Position numbers and translations under genes: made by a program. A stretch of DNA of 64,000 bases, taken from assembly GCF_002309535.1 (NCBI RefSeq), contig NZ_CP023275.1, positions 992,001 to 1,056,000 on the forward strand. Direction: 5' to 3'. This document shows, piece by piece, positions 26,262-34,296 of the stretch (its first letter is position 1; every line of letters begins with the position of its first letter). Source of the DNA: Sulfurospirillum diekertiae (lineage in GTDB: Bacteria > Campylobacterota > Campylobacteria > Campylobacterales > Sulfurospirillaceae). The notes below the pieces were generated by a model, which was given only the letters and a program-made list of their open reading frames with translations, ran no database searches and was not told where the DNA came from.

Positions 26262-27210
26262 TGACTAACCCCTGATGAAATTTGACATAAACTGCACGGA
26301 ACAAATGAGACATACACGCCACTAAAGCGACCATTTTGTTTTTACCACTCTCAACGAGACGTGTATATTTTTCTTTGATAATGGGATTAAAACGGATAGC
26401 AGACATAGCGCAAAGATAGAGAAGTTTTCTAACCAAGGAACTACCACGCTTACTCATAGACTCTTTTTTATGAACTGATGTACCACTCTCAAAAACACGA
26501 GGGGAAAGACCCACAAAACTTTGAAGTTGTTTAAGTGTGTAATTCTGAGATTTTAAAAAAATAGGGACAAGCTCTAAAAGGAGAGCATAGCCCACACCTT
26601 TAATTTCTTTTTGAAGTTCAATGACATGTGGGAAAAGTTCTTTTAAAACTTTCTCTGCTTCTTTTTCCAAACCTTTTTTTGTCTCTAAAATTTTAAGTTT
26701 TAAAATGCACAAAAAAGAGTCTAAAGAAACGATAGGATTTTCTTTTTGAGAATGAACAAAATTTGAAAGTTGAGTATCAAGTTTACGAAGAAGATTAATT
26801 GATGATGTATATTTACGAAGTGTTTTATCAGATTGATTGAAGATCGTTTTAAACTCTTCTTGATCTAGTGTTTGAATATACTTAGCAATACCCAAACTAT
26901 CAGCAAGATCACTTTTTTTGCGTGAATTTAAGTGTTTAAGATAGTGACTCATCATGTAAGGGTTAATCATTATTTGTTTGAAGTCATGAACAGTGAGAAG
27001 CTTTTGCAATACGTGCATGTAATTACTAGTTGCTTCGTAACCAAAGAAAAGCTCACTTTTTTTATAAGTCGCCTTCAAGTAATCAAAAAAGCCTAAAATA
27101 GAACTCTCATTATTGAGAATTTGAAGAGGGTCGTATTTAAGACCGTCAAGAGTGATAGAAATATCCAATTTATCTTTAGCAACATCAACACCGACAAAAA
27201 CTTTACGCAT
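26254..27210 (-). CDS. IS110/Piv-family DEDD recombinase (probable integrase)
   Basis: A 318-residue protein. The N-terminal DEDD RuvC-like domain shows FVGVDVAKDKLD, FFGYEATSNY and RKSDLADSLG. The C-terminal Transposase_20 domain contains KGVGYALLLELVP and SKRGSSLVRKLLY with the conserved serine. Both halves are complete. In IS110/Piv systems such enzymes carry out site-specific recombination, and some filamentous phages (for example of Neisseria) use them to integrate. Here it is the first gene of the long minus-strand operon and sits at the right end of the element. A plain IS110 insertion is less likely because the gene is coupled to downstream element genes. Confidence 0.88.
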   Translation of the reverse strand: MRKVFVGVDVAKDKLDISITLDGLKYDPLQILNNESSILGFFDYLKATYKKSELFFGYEATSNYMHVLQKLLTVHDFKQIMINPYMMSHYLKHLNSRKKSDLADSLGIAKYIQTLDQEEFKTIFNQSDKTLRKYTSSINLLRKLDTQLSNFVHSQKENPIVSLDSFLCILKLKILETKKGLEKEAEKVLKELFPHVIELQKEIKGVGYALLLELVPIFLKSQNYTLKQLQSFVGLSPRVFESGTSVHKKESMSKRGSSLVRKLLYLCAMSAIRFNPIIKEKYTRLVESGKNKMVALVACMSHLFRAVYVKFHQGLVNA

Positions 27211-27277
27211 AGTAAATCCTTTTTTTATGTATAATGTGCACTTCTTTATACTTGTAAACGTGATCTAGTCACTAGAT
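27211..27277 (-). promoter_or_regulatory. Promoter and dyad operator of the recombinase operon
   Basis: On the minus strand TTTACA, an 18-base spacer and TTATAC precede AAGGAT and the start at 27210. Just upstream of the -35 lies ATCTAGT-C-ACTAGAT (27263-27277), a perfect 7-1-7 dyad fit for a repressor. Confidence 0.55.
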
Positions 27278-27293
27278 TATTATTAAAAGTTAG

Positions 27294-27358
27294 TACACGA
27301 ACCCCCTATCTTTATTTAAGGCTTAAAGCCTAAGTATGGTTACGGGGTTAAGCGTGTA
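27294..27358. ncRNA. Structured noncoding segment at the recombinase-proximal end
   Basis: TACACG (27294-27299) pairs with CGTGTA (27353-27358), AACCCC (27300-27305) with GGGGTT (27344-27349), and AGGCTT (27319-27324) with AAGCCT (27326-27331), all nested. The result is a 65-base extended hairpin with internal loops in a region without genes. In IS110-family elements the noncoding end encodes a bridge RNA with such loops, so this is a candidate guide RNA or recombination site. Transcription and strand are unproven. Confidence 0.35.
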
Positions 27359-27379
27359 TATCGTGACAAATAAATTACT

Positions 27380-27392
27380 TTTAACACAATTT
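27380..27392 (+). promoter_or_regulatory. TTTAACACAATTT motif upstream of the response regulator
   Basis: This 13-mer recurs exactly at 30476-30488 upstream of mccA, and with one mismatch on the opposite strand at 16015-16030. It could be a binding site shared within the mcc regulon. Confidence 0.3.
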
Positions 27393-27711
27393 AAAAAAAA
27401 GTATTAAAGAAATGAATGTCAAAATGAATCTTACAAGTATGGTTGATCCTATGAGCGAGTGCAATCTTTTAGATGTATTATCCAACAAAAAAGTGCTATG
27501 TGTTGAAGATGAAGCCTGTATTTTAAATAATATCATGGAATCATTAGAGCTTTTTTTTGGCAAAGTAGTGGGTGTTCGAGATGGTGTCGAAGCGTTAGAC
27601 GAAGCTCAAAGTAATCTTTACGATGTTCTCATGCTTGACATTTCTATTCCGCATATGGATGGATTAGAGGTGGTGAAGAAAATTCGTGAATTTGACAAAA
27701 AAATTCCTATT

Positions 27712-28627
27712 AGACATCTTGCAAAACTCAAATAAAAGGCACTAAAAATGCTTGGCAAGAGGCATGAAAAAATATGAACAAATGCAAAAGCATAAACCCA
27801 AAGATTTTAAGCGCCATATTGGCGTTAATGAAGAGACATTTAACGCAATGATAGAGGTGTTTAGGCAATACGATGAGAATCGTAAAAAAGGATTAGGTGT
27901 AGGAGGGAGGAGATCTCTTTCACCAGAAAATAAAGTACTTTTGATGCTTGGCTATTATCGTGAGTATCGCACCCTTGAACATATTGGATTTGATTATGGT
28001 GTGAGTGAATCAACGGCTTCAAGGATTGTATGTGAAGTAGAAGAAGTGTTGATTAAGTCTGGTAGATTTTCATTGCCAAGCAAGAGAGAACTCTATAAAA
28101 GTGATGTTGCCCTCTCTTTTGTTGTCATTGATGCGACAGAAACGCCTTGTCAAAGACCCAAAAAAAGCAAAGAGAGTACTACTCAGGTAAGCAAAAGCGT
28201 CATACCCTTAAAGGACAGATTGTGATTGATAAAGAGGAGAGGATTATGTGTGTGCATACCGCTAAAGGTACGACACATGATTTTAGACTGTTTCAAGAAT
28301 CTAATCTCCCCTTGATGCCCAAGACCTGTGTTTATGTTGATTTGGGATATCTGGGTATTGCCAAAGAACATAGCCATTGTCAAATTCCCCATAAAGCCTC
28401 CAAACTTCATCCTTTGAGTGAGGAGCAAAAAGAGGAAAACAGACAAAAAGCAAGTGCTAGAATATGTGTTGAACATGTGAATGCTAAAATCAAAACATTT
28501 CAGATACTCACCCAAAAATACAGAAACAGAAGAAAACGATTCAATCTACGCTTTAATTTGATATGTGGATTAATCAACTTTGACCGTGGTTTTGCTGTGG
28601 AATACAAATGAGTTTTGCAAGATGTCT
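27712..28627 (+). mobile_element. IS5-family insertion sequence, complete, 916 bp
   Basis: The ends are a perfect 19-bp inverted repeat, AGACATCTTGCAAAACTCA and its complement. The flanks carry ATT at 27709-27711 and 28628-28630, consistent with a 3-bp target duplication. One transposase gene split into two overlapping frames occupies the inside. Perfect ends and a nearly intact gene suggest a recent insertion. Confidence 0.92.
27764..28611 (+). CDS. IS5-family DDE transposase, two frames joined by -1 shift
   Basis: The first frame (to 28225) has the N-terminal HTH region and the first catalytic aspartate in VVIDATETP. The second (open from 28147) has the second aspartate in YVDLGYLG and the glutamate in CVEHVNAKIK. 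A run of seven A at 28160-28166 lies in the overlap, and a -1 shift there joins RPKK to KQREYYSGKQKRHTLKGQ, the normal family sequence. Programmed frameshifting is common in such elements, so this need not be a mutation. Confidence 0.85.
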
Positions 28628-29051
28628 ATTATTATTCTCTCCGCCCACACAGAGCAAGATTATCTTTGGAGGGCAGTTGAACTTAAAATTACACGTTATT
28701 TGGTCAAGCCTTATGATAAAAATACACTGATTAAAGCACTAGAAGATGTGTCAATGGAACTCATTGGGCACACTCCTATGTTTCAAATAACCGTTACATG
28801 TAAATATGATTTTTGTAAAAAAACTGTTTTTCACACAGAAGGTGAGTTAGCCCATTTATCCAAAAGTGAGAGTAGGCTATTGGAATACTTTTTAAAACGT
28901 CCCAATCAAACCGTCACATATGAACAGCTTTTTGATTATATGTGGGAGTTTGAACAACCAAGTAAAGAAGCACTCAAGTCTATTGTCAAGGAATTGCGTA
29001 AGAAAATAGACAAAAACTTTATCAAAAACCTTTACGGCGTTGGGTACTTGT

Positions 29052-30467
29052 GTGAAATATAGCTTCAAGGTCATCATAGCGCTCTTTGTGGTTCTTTATG
29101 CAATTATTACATTGCTTTTTTTTAATTTTTACCGTGAACTTGCGATGAAAGATGCCAGACAAGAGGGCATTTTTATTTTAGATACGATGAATGCAATTCG
29201 TGACTATATCTCGACGGTGCAACGCCCTTTGATTGAAGAGCTTAAAGAGAAAAAGATGCTTGTGGAAGACTTTTTTGATCCACGCCTGCTCTCAGCATCG
29301 TATATCACCCGCGAAATTTACAACATACAGCTCGCAAAAGATACCATTAATTATGACTATAAATTGGTGGCTACAGACCCTCTAAACCCCGAACATAAGG
29401 GCAATGAATTTGAAAATGATGTTTTAGAAACGCTTAAAGAGGGAAAAGCCAAAGAGTTTTCAAAAATCATTCAAGAGAACAACAAGTCGTATTTTTTTGT
29501 GGGACTTCCGATTCGCAACAGTCAAGAGTCATGCTTGCAATGTCATACGACGACAAATGCACCTAAGGGAATGATGGAGCAGTATCATCATATCCCCACT
29601 TTTGAGAGTAAAGTGGGTGATGTGATTGCAATGCTGTCTCTTAAAATTCCCGTTTACAGTATTTTAACCTATCACATCAAAGAGTTTGTGGTGGGGGGCT
29701 CGGTAATGTTTATAGTGTTTGTCATCTTTATTTTATTTATCTATAAAATTTACAGAAATGAGCAACGTCTCCAAGAAAAGACGAATATGCTGATGATGAG
29801 TCAAAACCGTTTAGCTTCCATGGGTGAAATGATCGGCAATATATCACATCAATGGCGGCAACCTCTCGCTCAAGTGGGGTCTATTTTGATCAATCTTGAA
29901 CTGCACAGTGACAAAGATAAACTCACAAAAGAGAAGTTAACCCAAAAAATTAAAGAAGCCAATGAACAACTCTCCTTTATGTCAAGCACCATAGATGATT
30001 TTAAAAATTTCTTCGCACCAAGCACGTCGAAAAAAGAGTTTAGTGCCCAAGAAGTCATTTACAGAGCCCAAAAGCTTTTGAGTGCTTCGTTAGAAAAATA
30101 TGCGATTCAGGTATGCACGGACATTCAAAATAATTTTATACGGTATGGGCATTCCAATGAGATTGTGCAGGTGCTGATTAATATTATGAACAATGCAAAA
30201 GAGGCATTTTTGACACATGAAATCAAAGAGAGAAAAATTGAAATCACAGCTTTTTTACAAAATGGTGTGCCTGTGATCACGCTTGAAAATAATGCAGGAT
30301 GTATTGACGAAACGGTTATTGATAAAATTTTTGATCCTTATTTTACGACAAAAGAGTCTAGCAGTGGGCTAGGGCTTTATATGAGTAAGATGATTATCGA
30401 AAAAAATAGTGCCACCATTCGTGTTGAAAATAGTCATGACGGCGTTATCTTTACAATTATTTTTTAG
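29052..30467 (+). CDS. mccS: Membrane sensor histidine kinase with periplasmic haem-binding domain
   Basis: About 471 residues. An N-terminal helix is followed by a periplasmic domain of the DUF3365/Tll0287 type that contains one CLQCH haem c motif, then a second helix near residues 215-240. The cytoplasmic part has the phosphorylation site MIGNISHQWRQPLAQ, an N box (NIMNNAKEAF) and a GLGLYMSK G box. It overlaps the response regulator end, so it is the cognate kinase. GTG 29052 is used as start; TTG 29040 is the alternative and neither has a strong ribosome site. The symbol is by analogy with the Wolinella mcc cluster. Confidence 0.8.
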   Translation: MKYSFKVIIALFVVLYAIITLLFFNFYRELAMKDARQEGIFILDTMNAIRDYISTVQRPLIEELKEKKMLVEDFFDPRLLSASYITREIYNIQLAKDTINYDYKLVATDPLNPEHKGNEFENDVLETLKEGKAKEFSKIIQENNKSYFFVGLPIRNSQESCLQCHTTTNAPKGMMEQYHHIPTFESKVGDVIAMLSLKIPVYSILTYHIKEFVVGGSVMFIVFVIFILFIYKIYRNEQRLQEKTNMLMMSQNRLASMGEMIGNISHQWRQPLAQVGSILINLELHSDKDKLTKEKLTQKIKEANEQLSFMSSTIDDFKNFFAPSTSKKEFSAQEVIYRAQKLLSASLEKYAIQVCTDIQNNFIRYGHSNEIVQVLINIMNNAKEAFLTHEIKERKIEITAFLQNGVPVITLENNAGCIDETVIDKIFDPYFTTKESSSGLGLYMSKMIIEKNSATIRVENSHDGVIFTIIF

Positions 30468-30645
30468 TTTTCTTATTTAACACAATTTTAATACTTCCCC
30501 CTTTTCCCCCCTTTTTTCCTGATAGTATTCTCCATAAGGCATTAGTGCTGGTTGATCTTTAAAGAATTTAAGTTGTATGTGTCAGTTTAAAGACTGTTTC
30601 CATAGGCTTATATGATTTGAGATTCAATTTTTCAAAGGAGGAAAC
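30468..30645 (+). promoter_or_regulatory. Upstream region of mccA
   Basis: This 178-base leader holds TTTAACACAATTTTAA (30476-30491), a pyrimidine-rich stretch and AAGGAGG directly before ATG 30646. The site and the split regulator suggest this is where the response regulator acts. No -35/-10 pair is called with confidence. Confidence 0.45.
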
Positions 30646-32715
30646 ATGAAAAATTGGGACAAGGTGTTACTTGGGTTATTCATGTGTATTAACCTCTTCT
30701 CTGTCGGTTTAAATGCCGAGGGGATGGAGGGAATGCAGATGACTAAGGAAGCAAGAGATGTCATTGCTAATCCTAAAGGGACAAAGGAGAGCAGAGGCGT
30801 TATCTCATTGCAAGACTATATTGTCGAAGAGCAGGTTATGTATGACTGGCTCTTTAAAAATCATCCTATTTTCACCAAATACGGTGGAAAAACGGTTGGT
30901 AAGATGGAAGTCGGCGATCGTGGGCATGAGTGGGTAGCGGAGGGGCATGGTAAAGCGATGTCCAAAGCGAGCAAACGAAGTGACGGCGAAGGTATTAGTT
31001 CAATGATGTACAGGGTAGCTAGAGGTTCAACACTTCAATATCCCAATAAATTCATCGGACCCGAAAAATGCGGTGAGTGTCACCCTGCGCAATATGAGAC
31101 TTGGAGCAGGTCACGACACGCCACCACAGTCAGGTTCCCAGGCGAGCATCCAGAGTTTAACAATAACTTGACGGATCCTGTTTTTGACAAAGACACCGCA
31201 TCTATTTTGCCTAAAGGAATTACTCCTGATGTCATCTATTGTACTATAGGTCACGTTAGAACAAAATTAGGTTTCTTTGATGCATGGTTACTTCGTGGAA
31301 CTTACCATGTTGATGGCGGTCTTCTTAAAAATGGTACAGGTCAAATTACTGCAGGTGCCAACCAATGGCAAAGAACGTGGGCGCTTAACCTCACTCCTGA
31401 AGTTGCAAAGAAAATCAAAAAATGGGTTCCTGATTTTCCTGTAACGCTAGAAGAGTATGGTGATAACGGCGGTTACGTAAGAGGTTTAGCGTCTTATGCG
31501 GCCAAATACAAAAAATCAATGGCATTCCAAGCTTCTACCTCTTATTGTGAAGTATGTCACCCTTGGAAGTTTGATTTTAAAAACCAAAACGAGTTCTTCG
31601 CCGCATTGGGTAATGCGAAAGAACTTCAAAAACACACGATCTCTAAAGGAGTTTCCTGTGAAGAGTGTCATGGCGCAGGTGGTCACTTAGAGGGAGGGAC
31701 TGGTCTTTTGATCTCTAACTGTGAACGTTGTCACCAACGATTTGATTACAGTCCTGATTTGGCTAAAAATCCAGCGAATGTCGGTAAGCCAGACCTTGCA
31801 CTTAGTTCAAAATTCAAATCAATGGGACCTGGATGTGGAACAGAGGGTGCTCAAGCATATTTTACAGCACACTATGACAAGGGAATGCGTTGTTCAACGT
31901 GCCATGATCCTCACGATGTCACAGGACCTGTAACGGGCGAAAAAGATATTAAAGGGATGAACTATAATCCTAATCAAGGTTATTTGAGTTCTCTTTATAG
32001 TAAACCAAAACTCAAAAAAGAGTGTAAAGATTGTCATAAAGAAGCAGCGTATATCGCTTCTAAATCCGATACACATAGCAAAAACAGTTGTGCAACGTGC
32101 CATATGCCGTTCATGATGAGCTGTGAAAACTTCTATGCGATCCAATTCCAAGATCAAGGCGGTTTTGATACGCAACGAAGGTCTCATATGTGGAAGATTG
32201 AAGTAGATCCAAAACGTAAATCTTTGGTTCCAAGCTCAGCAGCAACGGGTCCAAGAGATACAAAAGATTGGCATTTTGATCGAAACGATGAGGGACGTAA
32301 CTTTGTAGACTTGATGTGGGCATGTGCACGTACAACATGGGCTGACAAAGAGCAAAATGAGGCAAAAGGATGTCACAGTCCTATCTTATCAGAACTCAAA
32401 GAGACACTTCACTTCAAAGATCAAAAACAAGCGTACGATGAGGTTATGGGCTGGCAAACACCTGTCAAAGACAAATATACACAGGTCAAAGTGGGCATCC
32501 AAGGTCTTTATGCAATGCTTGAAGTCAAAAAACTTCCTGCATCGGATAAAACCAGAGTCTATGAGTTGATTGAAAAAGCACAAGAGACAGTGGATCTTCT
32601 TGAAAAAGATGGTTCATGGGGTATGCACGGATTTAAATATACAAAACAGAGACTTGATGCTGCTGTTGAGTATGTTAATGAAGCGCAAAGAGTGATCAAT
32701 AAAAATACAAAATAG
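30646..32715 (+). CDS. mccA: Octahaem c sulfite reductase MccA
   Basis: A 689-residue periplasmic multihaem cytochrome that reduces sulfite to sulfide at a haem-copper site. It has a signal peptide (MKNWDKVLLGLFMCINLFSVGLNA). Seven CXXCH motifs are visible: CGECH, CEVCH, CEECH, CERCH, CSTCH, CKDCH and CATCH. In addition C560 and C576-H577 form the CX15CH motif that binds the eighth haem in MccA proteins. The total of eight haems and the length match the Wolinella succinogenes enzyme. AAGGAGG precedes the start. It heads the mcc structural operon and depends on the CcsA1 lyase downstream. Confidence 0.96.
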   Translation: MKNWDKVLLGLFMCINLFSVGLNAEGMEGMQMTKEARDVIANPKGTKESRGVISLQDYIVEEQVMYDWLFKNHPIFTKYGGKTVGKMEVGDRGHEWVAEGHGKAMSKASKRSDGEGISSMMYRVARGSTLQYPNKFIGPEKCGECHPAQYETWSRSRHATTVRFPGEHPEFNNNLTDPVFDKDTASILPKGITPDVIYCTIGHVRTKLGFFDAWLLRGTYHVDGGLLKNGTGQITAGANQWQRTWALNLTPEVAKKIKKWVPDFPVTLEEYGDNGGYVRGLASYAAKYKKSMAFQASTSYCEVCHPWKFDFKNQNEFFAALGNAKELQKHTISKGVSCEECHGAGGHLEGGTGLLISNCERCHQRFDYSPDLAKNPANVGKPDLALSSKFKSMGPGCGTEGAQAYFTAHYDKGMRCSTCHDPHDVTGPVTGEKDIKGMNYNPNQGYLSSLYSKPKLKKECKDCHKEAAYIASKSDTHSKNSCATCHMPFMMSCENFYAIQFQDQGGFDTQRRSHMWKIEVDPKRKSLVPSSAATGPRDTKDWHFDRNDEGRNFVDLMWACARTTWADKEQNEAKGCHSPILSELKETLHFKDQKQAYDEVMGWQTPVKDKYTQVKVGIQGLYAMLEVKKLPASDKTRVYELIEKAQETVDLLEKDGSWGMHGFKYTKQRLDAAVEYVNEAQRVINKNTK

Positions 32716-32798
32716 GTGTCACCTCGTGTGATTAAAAAATGGGCTATGGAAATTTTCATAGCCCCTATCTTAAATGGAAAGAAATTAAAGGTATTAAG

Positions 32799-33587
32799 AT
32801 GATGCGTAAACAACAACTCTCAACAGGATTATTTGTATTTATTTGTTTGGTTTCTGGGGCGTTTGCTGGTGAGCTAAAAACACAAGTACAAAAAGAGTCA
32901 TACAGTATTGGTGTATCCACAGGAAGCTATATCTCCAATCAACTTTTTGAGCAGTCTGAAATGGGTGCAAAATCGGATGTCAATGCGGTGATTGATGGTT
33001 TTATTGACGCCTTGAAGAAACAACAAAAACTCAAAGATGAAGAGATTGTTACGTACCTTAATGACCGAGCAGAGACGCTCAATAAAGTGAGTCAAGAAAA
33101 ATTCAAACAAGCCATAGATAAGAACATTGCAGATGGTAAAAAGTATATCACGACCAATGCAAAAAACAAAAATGTTAAAACAACCAAGTCAGGGTTGCAA
33201 TACGAAGTGCTCACACTTGGTGCGGGTGTTAAGCCACAAAAAGAGAGCATCGTGATGATGAACTATAAAGCATATTTGGTCGATGGCACTGTATTTGATG
33301 ACACTTATGTGCGTAAAGAGCCAGCGCATCTGTCTATGATTAACATTATTGATGGTTTGCAAGAGGGCTTAATGCTCATGCCAGAGGGGTCTAAATATAA
33401 ATTAGTCATACCTAGTGAACTAGCGTATGGCAATGCAGATATGCAAGAGATTCCTGCAGGTTCAACGGTGGTTTTTGAAGTAGAGTTAGTCAAAGTGTTA
33501 AAGCCAGGGGAGCTTGCTAATAGTGCAAAACCACTGAGCGATGAGGAAATAAAACAAGCCCACGGTATCGAGAAAAAGAAACTGTAG
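32799..33587 (+). CDS. mccB: Periplasmic FKBP-type peptidyl-prolyl isomerase MccB
   Basis: A 262-residue secreted protein with a signal peptide ending in SGAFAG, an N-terminal FKBP dimerisation region and a C-terminal FKBP domain (YKAYLVDGTVFDDTY, GLQEGLMLMPEGSKYKLVIPSELAYG). It presumably assists folding of MccA, as the gene order mccA-mccB is conserved in mcc clusters. I start it at 32799, 20 codons inside the longest frame, so that the signal peptide is N-terminal. Confidence 0.9.
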   Translation: MMRKQQLSTGLFVFICLVSGAFAGELKTQVQKESYSIGVSTGSYISNQLFEQSEMGAKSDVNAVIDGFIDALKKQQKLKDEEIVTYLNDRAETLNKVSQEKFKQAIDKNIADGKKYITTNAKNKNVKTTKSGLQYEVLTLGAGVKPQKESIVMMNYKAYLVDGTVFDDTYVRKEPAHLSMINIIDGLQEGLMLMPEGSKYKLVIPSELAYGNADMQEIPAGSTVVFEVELVKVLKPGELANSAKPLSDEEIKQAHGIEKKKL

Positions 33588-33623
33588 GGCTTGTGTATTC
33601 ATCTACACGAATTGGAGGAGAAG

Positions 33624-34295
33624 ATGGAAAATGACGGGAAAAGAAGAGCTTTTCTAAAAGTTTTAGGTCTTGGTTCTGTGGGCTTGGGCACTGCGGGTTA
33701 CAGTGTTGCATTGGAAACAGAAAAAGCAGAAAAAAAACCGCATTATGGGATGATTTTTGATCAAAACAAGTGTGTTGGATGTACCGATTGTGAAGTAGCG
33801 TGTCGAAAAGTGAATGCCGTACCTGAAGGTCAAGTACGCCTTTATGTTGAAAACAAAACCGATCCTGAAACACCGATGGAGAAGCGCTATGTGCGTGTTT
33901 CATGTCAGCAATGTGAAGATGCACCGTGTGTTGCGGTCTGTCCAAGCAAAGCGTGTCATAGAGATGCTAAAACGGGTATTGTGACCATGAATCCAGATGA
34001 TTGTATTGCGTGTAAATACTGCATCGTAGCGTGTCCGTATGATGTTCGTTTTATCAATGAAAAAACAAAAGCGGCGGAGAATTGTAATTTCTGTCTTAAT
34101 ACCAACTTGGCAAAAGGGCAAGCGCCAGGTTGTGTGGAAGCGTGTAAATATAAAGCATTGGTATTTGGTGATCTAAACGATGAGAATTCGTACATCAACC
34201 AAATCTTACAAGTCAAAGATTCTGTTCGCATGAAGCCGACGTATGGAACAAAACCGAGCTTGCGATACATACCTGTTGTAAAGGTGGGGGTGTGA
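33624..34295 (+). CDS. mccC: Tat-exported four-cluster iron-sulfur protein MccC
   Basis: A 223-residue protein. A twin-arginine-type leader (KRRAFLKVLGLGSVGLG) is followed by four [4Fe-4S] motifs: CVGCTDCEVACRK, CQQCEDAPCVAVCP, CIACKYCIVACP and CNFC...CVEAC. It is the NrfC-like electron-transfer partner of MccD and passes quinol electrons to MccA. GGAGGAG precedes ATG 33624, 11 codons inside the longest frame. One base separates it from mccD. Confidence 0.92.
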   Translation: MENDGKRRAFLKVLGLGSVGLGTAGYSVALETEKAEKKPHYGMIFDQNKCVGCTDCEVACRKVNAVPEGQVRLYVENKTDPETPMEKRYVRVSCQQCEDAPCVAVCPSKACHRDAKTGIVTMNPDDCIACKYCIVACPYDVRFINEKTKAAENCNFCLNTNLAKGQAPGCVEACKYKALVFGDLNDENSYINQILQVKDSVRMKPTYGTKPSLRYIPVVKVGV

Positions 34296-34296
34296 T

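Larger units (their letters stand above)
16067..27411 (-). mobile_element. Integrated small phage-like element with IS110-type recombinase
   Basis: About 11.3 kb of lower-GC, mostly minus-strand DNA separates fdhF from the mcc locus. It encodes a DEDD recombinase at its right end, a Rep_trans-like rolling-circle initiator, a C5 methyltransferase, an M15 peptidase, a membrane/coiled-coil holin-like protein and several beta-rich or hydrophobic proteins of unknown family. Genes overlap or abut as in phages. None of the proteins has a Walker A motif, so neither a Zot/pI assembly ATPase (inovirus) nor a terminase or FtsK-like packaging ATPase is visible. The limits are inferred from an 11-bp repeat (16056-16066 and 27412-27422) and from gene content and are uncertain by some tens of bases. 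It could be an intact small phage or a phage-plasmid relic. Confidence 0.7.
27412..29062 (+). pseudogene. mccR: Response regulator of the mcc locus, split by an IS5-family element
   Basis: The 5' part (27412-27711) encodes the receiver domain: CVEDE acidic pocket, LMLDISIPHMDG phosphoacceptor aspartate, up to KKIPI. The 3' part (28628-29062) continues with ILSAHTEQ, ITRYLVKPYDK and an OmpR-type winged helix ending GVGYLCEI. Joining the parts and removing one ATT copy restores KIPIIILSA, the normal spacing for this family. The insertion separates the receiver from the DNA-binding domain. A start internal to the 3' part (28580 or later) could still yield an unregulated DNA-binding fragment. The symbol follows the Wolinella mcc gene cluster by position and is tentative. 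Confidence 0.85.

Noticed and set aside
26254-27210. A simple IS110 insertion sequence unrelated to the element
   Set aside because: The recombinase stop overlaps the next gene, and an overlap chain runs from it down to the 164-residue gene just upstream of rep; this argues that it belongs to the element, although an old domesticated insertion cannot be fully excluded.
16067-27411. Classification of the element as an inovirus (filamentous phage)
   Set aside because: Rep type and IS110-like recombinase would fit, but no Zot/pI ATPase and no small membrane coat protein with signal peptide can be found.
27752-28611. Transposase gene considered dead because of its frameshift
   Set aside because: The two frames overlap at an A7 run that permits -1 shifting, the ends are perfect and the DDE residues are all present, so it may be active.
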